The notes beneath the pieces were generated by a model, which did not search any database, had not been told where the DNA came from, and was given only the letters and a program-made list of their open reading frames with translations. The translations under genes were made by a program, and so were the position numbers. From positions 1-64,000 of the forward strand of contig CAMNEA010000009.1 of NCBI GenBank assembly GCA_946536145.1: 64,000 nucleotides of DNA, written 5' to 3'. Below, piece after piece: positions 59,797 to 64,000 of the stretch; the first letter of the stretch is position 1; every line of letters starts with the position of its first letter. The stretch comes from an uncultured Butyrivibrio sp. (GTDB lineage: Bacteria; Bacillota; Clostridia; Lachnospirales; Lachnospiraceae).

Positions 59797-60597
59797 ATGA
59801 TCACCAGTGTTAATAATGACCGGGTTCGCAGTATCGTGAACTACGTTGCAAAGAGCAAGGCTAGGCGCGAGGACAAGGTCTTTGTAATAGAGGGGATGAA
59901 GATGCTGAGGGAAGCTCCGGTGCTGCAGGTCAGGGAGGTCTATGTGACAGAGAGATTTATTGAGCGCGCCGATGAGAGTGACCAGGAGATACTGTGGAGG
60001 TACGGCGCGGAGACTGTGTCTGAGGAAGTTATGAACAAGATGGCGGATACACAGACGCCGCAGGGAGTTCTGGCACTTATCAGCCAGTACGAATACTCGA
60101 TGGAAGAGGTGCTCGAAGGGTATAATACGGATGGTTCAACCACACCTCTTTTGCTGGTCCTTGAGAACATACAGGATCCGGGGAATCTCGGGACGATGCT
60201 GCGCTCCGGTGAGGGAGCCGGAGTCACAGGCGTCATAATGAGCAGGGGAAGCGCCGATATCTATAATCCCAAGGTGATAAGGTCAACGATGGGATCGATA
60301 TTCAGGATGCCATTTATATATGTAGATAATCTTCCGTTGACTGTAAAAGACCTTTCTGTAAGGGGTATACACACCTATGCCGCGCATCTTAAAGGAAAGA
60401 AAAACTACGACGAGTTTGACTATACAATGCCAAGCGCGTTTCTTATAGGAAATGAGGGAAACGGGCTTACAGATGAAACTGCACGGGAAGCAGAAAACTA
60501 TGTGCTGATCCCTATGAAGGGGGAGGTTGAATCCATGAATGCCGCGACATCGTCGGCAATACTTACATTTGAGGCATCGAGACAAAGAAGGAGGTAA
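59797..60597 (+). CDS. TrmH/SpoU-family RNA 2'-O-methyltransferase
   Basis: This 266-residue protein has an N-terminal substrate-binding domain (about 1-105) and a knotted SPOUT domain with the three family motifs: NIQDPGNLGTMLRSGEGAGV, FLIGNEGNGL and IPMKGEVESMNAATSSAI. It methylates ribose in rRNA or tRNA using S-adenosylmethionine; which RNA is not visible. It is followed five bases later by proC. Confidence 0.92.
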   Translation: MITSVNNDRVRSIVNYVAKSKARREDKVFVIEGMKMLREAPVLQVREVYVTERFIERADESDQEILWRYGAETVSEEVMNKMADTQTPQGVLALISQYEYSMEEVLEGYNTDGSTTPLLLVLENIQDPGNLGTMLRSGEGAGVTGVIMSRGSADIYNPKVIRSTMGSIFRMPFIYVDNLPLTVKDLSVRGIHTYAAHLKGKKNYDEFDYTMPSAFLIGNEGNGLTDETAREAENYVLIPMKGEVESMNAATSSAILTFEASRQRRR

Positions 60598-60602
60598 AAG
60601 AG

Positions 60603-61397
60603 ATGACGATCGGATTTATAGGACTTGGAAACATGGCAAAGGCCATGATTGGAGGTATTCTTCAGAAAGGACTGATGGGACCGAATGAGATCATAGGCTC
60701 AGCCCGCACCGAAGAGACCTGCCTTAAAGTAAGCAACAAATACGGGATTCAGGTAAGGAGCTCCAATGGGGCGGTAGCCAGGGAGGCAGATATAATCGTT
60801 CTCGCTGTCAAGCCGCAGTATCTCAAGGTGGTTATCGCGGATATCATGGACTATGTGGATGACAGCAAGCTGATCGTAAGCATCGCGGCAGGCAAGACCA
60901 TCAACTGGCTTCAGGCTGAATTTGAGAAACCGACCAGGATCATAAGGGTTATGCCCAATACACCTGCCCTGGTAGGTGAAGGATGCTCTGCGGTTTGCAG
61001 GAATGATCTTGTGAGCGACGATGACTATCATTTTGTGATGGAACTTCTGGAGAGCTTTGGCAAGGCATATACCGTTCCCGAGACGCTCATGGATGTCGTT
61101 GTGGGAGTGAGCGGATCATCGCCTGCCTATGTCTTTTTGTTCATTGAGGCGATGGCAGATGCTGCCGTGGCCGGCGGGATGCCAAGAAAGCAGGCCTACG
61201 AGTTTGCGGCTCAGTCTGTTTTAGGCAGTGCGAAGATGGTTTTGGAGACCGGCAAGCACCCGGGACAGCTTAAAGACATGGTTTGCTCGCCTGCAGGTAC
61301 CACGATCGAAGCAGTGAGGGTACTTGAGGAGAGGGGGTTCCGCGGAACCGTGATGGATGCTGTATCTGCGTGCATCGACAAGAGCCAAACGCTGTAA
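60603..61397 (+). CDS. proC: pyrroline-5-carboxylate reductase
   Basis: This 264-residue protein makes the last step of proline synthesis. The Rossmann fold starts with IGFIGLGNMAKAMIGG; RVMPNTPALVGEGCSAV and the C-terminal dimer domain with VSGSSPAYVFLFIEAMADAAV and DMVCSPAGTTIEAVRVLEE are all present. It is probably in an operon with the methyltransferase gene. Confidence 0.96.
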   Translation: MTIGFIGLGNMAKAMIGGILQKGLMGPNEIIGSARTEETCLKVSNKYGIQVRSSNGAVAREADIIVLAVKPQYLKVVIADIMDYVDDSKLIVSIAAGKTINWLQAEFEKPTRIIRVMPNTPALVGEGCSAVCRNDLVSDDDYHFVMELLESFGKAYTVPETLMDVVVGVSGSSPAYVFLFIEAMADAAVAGGMPRKQAYEFAAQSVLGSAKMVLETGKHPGQLKDMVCSPAGTTIEAVRVLEERGFRGTVMDAVSACIDKSQTL

Positions 61398-61411
61398 TTA
61401 TCACGAAAAAT

Positions 61412-61440
61412 TTGACAAATTAACAATTCTTTGCTAATAT
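61412..61440 (+). promoter_or_regulatory. promoter of the SH3/SleB-like hydrolase gene
   Basis: TTGACA (61412-61417) is separated by 17 bases from TAATAT (61435-61440). It lies about 75 bases before the gene at 61517. Confidence 0.75.
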
Positions 61441-61516
61441 TACCTCTGCGTTAGGAACGACTTAACAAAATGCAACAATTTTGTAACAATTAACGATCGA
61501 AGAGGAAGCAAAGAAT

Positions 61517-62602
61517 ATGAAGAATGCATATAAGTATGCAGCGGCACTACTTGCCTTAGTAATCTTCTTTTCTCAGGGATTGGCAGTTGAGGCAAGAAGT
61601 TCAGCAGGAAGTAAGAACCTTGCGATTGGGATTACTAATATAGTCAGCCCCATCTCACCCCTGGGAGTTGACAGCAGCGCCACTGAGGTGAAGGTAGTAG
61701 CCAAGGCAGAACTTACATCTGATTCAGCAGATGAGGATGAAGAGAAACCTGAATCGACACTGGTCATGACCAATGTCAGCACTGTTATGAATGTAAGAGA
61801 AGAGCCCAACGAGGACGGAGTCAAGGTAGGAGTCCTTTACAAGGACTGCGGCGGCAAGATACTTGACAGACAGGACGGATGGACCAAGATCCAGTCCGGA
61901 GACCTTATCGGCTGGGCCAAGGATGAATATCTTTTGTTCGACGAGGAGGCAGAGTCCCTTGCCAACGATGTGGGCAAGCAGATAGTGACAAGTCAGAGCA
62001 GCGCTCTCAATGTCAGGAAAGAGGCATCGTCGGATGCAGAGGTTATCGGAGTTCTCACAGAGAACACTTTTGTGGATCTCATAGAAGATTCCGGTGACGG
62101 ATGGATGGCTGTTGATTACAACGACGAGACCGGATATATCCAGTCAGAGTATGTGACGACAAGCTTCAAGATTGACCAGGGTGAGACCAATGCGGCCATC
62201 AAGCTCCGCCAGGAAGCTGAGAAGAAGGCAGCACTTACCAAGAACAGGGGAGCAGTCAGCGCAGATGCGGACGAAGTCAAGCTCCTTGCAGCACTTATCC
62301 AGTGCGAGGCAGGCAATCAGCCCTATGAGGGCAGGGTTGGCGTTGGTGCGGTTGTGCTTAACCGTGTAAAGAGCGGGGCATATCCCAACACGATCTACGG
62401 AGTAATTTATGCATCGGGACAGTTTACTCCGGCACAGAACGGAATGGTTGCCAAGGTATATAACAGCGGCAAGATTGGCGACGCCAATTATCAGGCGGCA
62501 CAGGCTGCCATAAATGGAGAGACTACTGTCGGATCCGCAACGCACTTCAGAAGGGTCAACGGAAGAGAGGGCATCATTATAGGAGCCCATGTATTCTGGT
62601 AA
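61517..62602 (+). CDS. exported cell wall hydrolase, two SH3 domains plus SleB-like domain
   Basis: This protein has 361 residues. The signal peptide (about 1-26, YAAALLALVIFFSQGLAVEA) is followed by two bacterial SH3 domains (about 75-137 with MNVREEPNEDGVKVGVL, and about 152-215 with LNVRKEASSDAEVIGVL), a short helix and a C-terminal SleB/CwlJ-type domain (about 255-361) with LIQCEAGNQPYEGRVGVGAV and GQFTPAQNG. SH3 domains bind peptidoglycan; the last domain should cut it. It is a paralogue of the gene at 38396 in the last domain only. It has its own promoter and terminator. Confidence 0.88.
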   Translation: MKNAYKYAAALLALVIFFSQGLAVEARSSAGSKNLAIGITNIVSPISPLGVDSSATEVKVVAKAELTSDSADEDEEKPESTLVMTNVSTVMNVREEPNEDGVKVGVLYKDCGGKILDRQDGWTKIQSGDLIGWAKDEYLLFDEEAESLANDVGKQIVTSQSSALNVRKEASSDAEVIGVLTENTFVDLIEDSGDGWMAVDYNDETGYIQSEYVTTSFKIDQGETNAAIKLRQEAEKKAALTKNRGAVSADADEVKLLAALIQCEAGNQPYEGRVGVGAVVLNRVKSGAYPNTIYGVIYASGQFTPAQNGMVAKVYNSGKIGDANYQAAQAAINGETTVGSATHFRRVNGREGIIIGAHVFW

Positions 62603-62642
62603 GCCGGGGGTGCACTTTGTCATAGAGTTATGATAGAATGTA

Positions 62643-62673
62643 GGAGATTGCATTAAAATGCAGTCTCCTTTTT
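62643..62673 (+). terminator. terminator between the hydrolase gene and argF
   Basis: GGAGATTGCAT (62643-62653) pairs with ATGCAGTCTCC (62658-62668) around TAAA, followed by TTTTT. Confidence 0.9.
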
Positions 62674-62696
62674 ACAATATTTGCGGGAGGTGTATG

Positions 62697-63686
62697 ATGG
62701 ATCTTTACGGACGTGACTTTTTAAAGCTTCTTGATTTCAGCGCAGAGGAGATCGGGTATCTCGTTGATCTTGCTGCAGAGCTTAAGGACAAGAAGAAAAG
62801 GGGGATTCTTCACGATGAGCTCAGGGGAAAGAATATAGCACTTATATTTGAGAAGACAAGCACAAGGACAAGATGTGCATTTGAAGTGGCTGCAAGTGAT
62901 CTTGGCATGGGATCTACCTATCTCAATCCTTCGGATTCACAGATTGGCAAGAAAGAGAGCATAGCAGATACTGCAAGAGTCCTTGCGGGGATGTTTGACG
63001 GAATAGAGTACAGGGGTTTTGACCAGGAGATAGTTGAGAACCTTGCAAGGTACAGTAAGGTTCCTGTATGGAACGGACTTACCAATGAGTTCCATCCCAC
63101 ACAGATGCTGGCAGATCTTTTGACAATAAGAGAGCACTTTGGCCGCCTTAAGGGGATCCATCTGGTTTACATGGGAGATGCCAGGTACAATACAGGCAAT
63201 TCACTCATGGTCGTATGTGCCAAGATGGGAATGCACTTTACCGCTGTTTCGAATAAGAAGTATTATCCATCAGAAGAACTTATTAATGAGTGCAAAAAGA
63301 TCGCGGAGACTTCGGGTGCGCTAATTGATTTTACAGAGGATGTCACAGAAGGAACAAAGGGCGCGGATGTCATATACACCGATATATGGGTGTCCATGGG
63401 AGAGCCTGACAGCATCTGGGAGGAGCGTATAAGGGACCTTGAGCCTTACCGCGTAACCATGGATGTGATGAACAATGCAGGAAAGGACTGCGTATTCATG
63501 CACTGCCTGCCTTCCTTCCATGACCTCAATACAGGGATCGGCAAGGATATCAAGGACAGGTATGGCCTCGATGAGATGGAGGTAACGGATGAGGTCTTTG
63601 AATCAGACAGATCGATAGTATTTCAGGAGGCAGAGAACCGCATGCATACCATCAAGGCAGTTATGTATGCAACACTTAAGAAATAA
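62697..63686 (+). CDS. argF: ornithine carbamoyltransferase
   Basis: This 329-residue protein transfers the carbamoyl group from carbamoyl phosphate to ornithine, giving citrulline. The carbamoyl phosphate site is [12 protein letters not shown], with [11 protein letters not shown] following; the ornithine site includes VSMGEP and the Cys of [16 protein letters not shown] at 62685-62690 fits the ATG at 62697 best. The biosynthetic (argF) and catabolic (arcB) forms cannot be told apart here; a carbamate kinase gene at 44311 would suit the catabolic direction. Confidence 0.94.
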   Translation: MDLYGRDFLKLLDFSAEEIGYLVDLAAELKDKKKRGILHDELRGKNIALIFEKTSTRTRCAFEVAASDLGMGSTYLNPSDSQIGKKESIADTARVLAGMFDGIEYRGFDQEIVENLARYSKVPVWNGLTNEFHPTQMLADLLTIREHFGRLKGIHLVYMGDARYNTGNSLMVVCAKMGMHFTAVSNKKYYPSEELINECKKIAETSGALIDFTEDVTEGTKGADVIYTDIWVSMGEPDSIWEERIRDLEPYRVTMDVMNNAGKDCVFMHCLPSFHDLNTGIGKDIKDRYGLDEMEVTDEVFESDRSIVFQEAENRMHTIKAVMYATLKK

Positions 63687-63691
63687 CGGAT

Positions 63692-64000
63692 ATGCTGGGC
63701 AGAGACAGGATAATGGGGCAGCTTCACACAAAGTGGGCTGCCTGCAATATAGTTTATAAAGATGTAACGGGCTCGACCAACAGTGATGCGGCAGATCTTT
63801 CACTTCAGGGGGCAGAGAATGGCACGCTGGTGGTCGCGGACAGACAGGAGAGCGGGCGAGGCTCAAGAGGCCGCAGCTGGGAGACTCCGGCAGGCAGCAA
63901 CATTGCAATGAGCCTTATCGTAAGACCGACAGCCCCACGTGAGAGGATTTCAATGATGACTCTTGTGATGGGACTTTCGATCGCGCAGGGGATAGACCTT
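63692..64000 (+). CDS. birA: biotin-protein ligase, cut by the window end
   Basis: From ATG 63692, five bases after argF, the frame stays open to the last base (103 codons). The product has YKDVTGSTNSDAADL, the biotin-binding QESGRGSRGRSWETP loop and GSNIAMSLIVRP, all typical of BirA catalytic domains, which join biotin to the carrier protein of biotin enzymes. There is no N-terminal DNA-binding domain before it, so this is the short, non-repressor type, unless the true start lies elsewhere. The C-terminal part is outside the window. Confidence 0.85.
   Translation, partial: MLGRDRIMGQLHTKWAACNIVYKDVTGSTNSDAADLSLQGAENGTLVVADRQESGRGSRGRSWETPAGSNIAMSLIVRPTAPRERISMMTLVMGLSIAQGIDL

Overview
The window looks like the chromosome of an anaerobic, low-to-mid GC Firmicute of the Lachnospiraceae (Butyrivibrio/Pseudobutyrivibrio-like). 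The reasons are a single-chain pyruvate:ferredoxin oxidoreductase, a 2[4Fe-4S] ferredoxin, a MecA adaptor, a DUF975 membrane protein, a GdpP-L9-DnaB operon, an SAM-I riboswitch before metK, and Gram-positive Shine-Dalgarno sites. The genus is inference. There are no rRNA, tRNA or CRISPR features.

Region A (1-20,100) is accessory DNA, AT-richer than the rest. An ECF sigma/anti-sigma-like pair is followed by two LytTR response regulator/GHKL histidine kinase pairs (AgrA/AgrC type) and about 15 mostly unrecognised genes. Nine intergenic gaps carry the same kind of element: two direct repeats close to GTCTATTCATG, always exactly 21 bp apart, just upstream of a gene or operon. This is the geometry of LytTR-type operators, so the region reads as one LytTR regulon of nine transcripts, with both regulators under their own sites. 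Several leaders then contain a hairpin followed by a T-run, three of them with the same GCCGGATATC/GATATTCGGC stem. Most products lack signal peptides yet begin in a similar way (MNIGGIGSVANAY, MNIGAVSNAYSYQ, MAGINGISAYQQ). One product has a FliD-like C-terminal domain, one has calcium-loop repeats, one is an HD-GYP c-di-GMP phosphodiesterase, one is a lipoprotein, and four share a beta-rich 'VDP' module. My working hypothesis is a regulated set of flagellar-type or surface-exported proteins.

Region B (20,100-24,260) is a recombination and regulation module whose gene order resembles the right end of Tn916: cysteine-rich KTR protein, divergent XRE repressor, second XRE protein, sigma-like factor, excisionase-like protein, ribbon-helix-helix protein, tyrosine integrase. 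The KTR gene has the ninth LytTR site in front of it, which ties the regulon to the mobile module. A large nested palindrome built of five 25-bp units lies between the integrase and the core chromosome.

Region C (24,260-64,000) is core chromosome: gdpP-rplI-dnaB, ferredoxin, nifJ, mecA, a GH18 hydrolase, sua5-rpiB-upp-comEB plus a SleB-like hydrolase, an 853-aa membrane-anchored protein, a clpX-like gene, arcC, a MATE exporter, a GH2 glycosidase operon with a SprA-related protein, tex, metK, dnaE, pfkA, a TrmH-type methyltransferase, proC, an SH3/SleB-like hydrolase, argF, and the start of a biotin-protein ligase gene cut by the window end.
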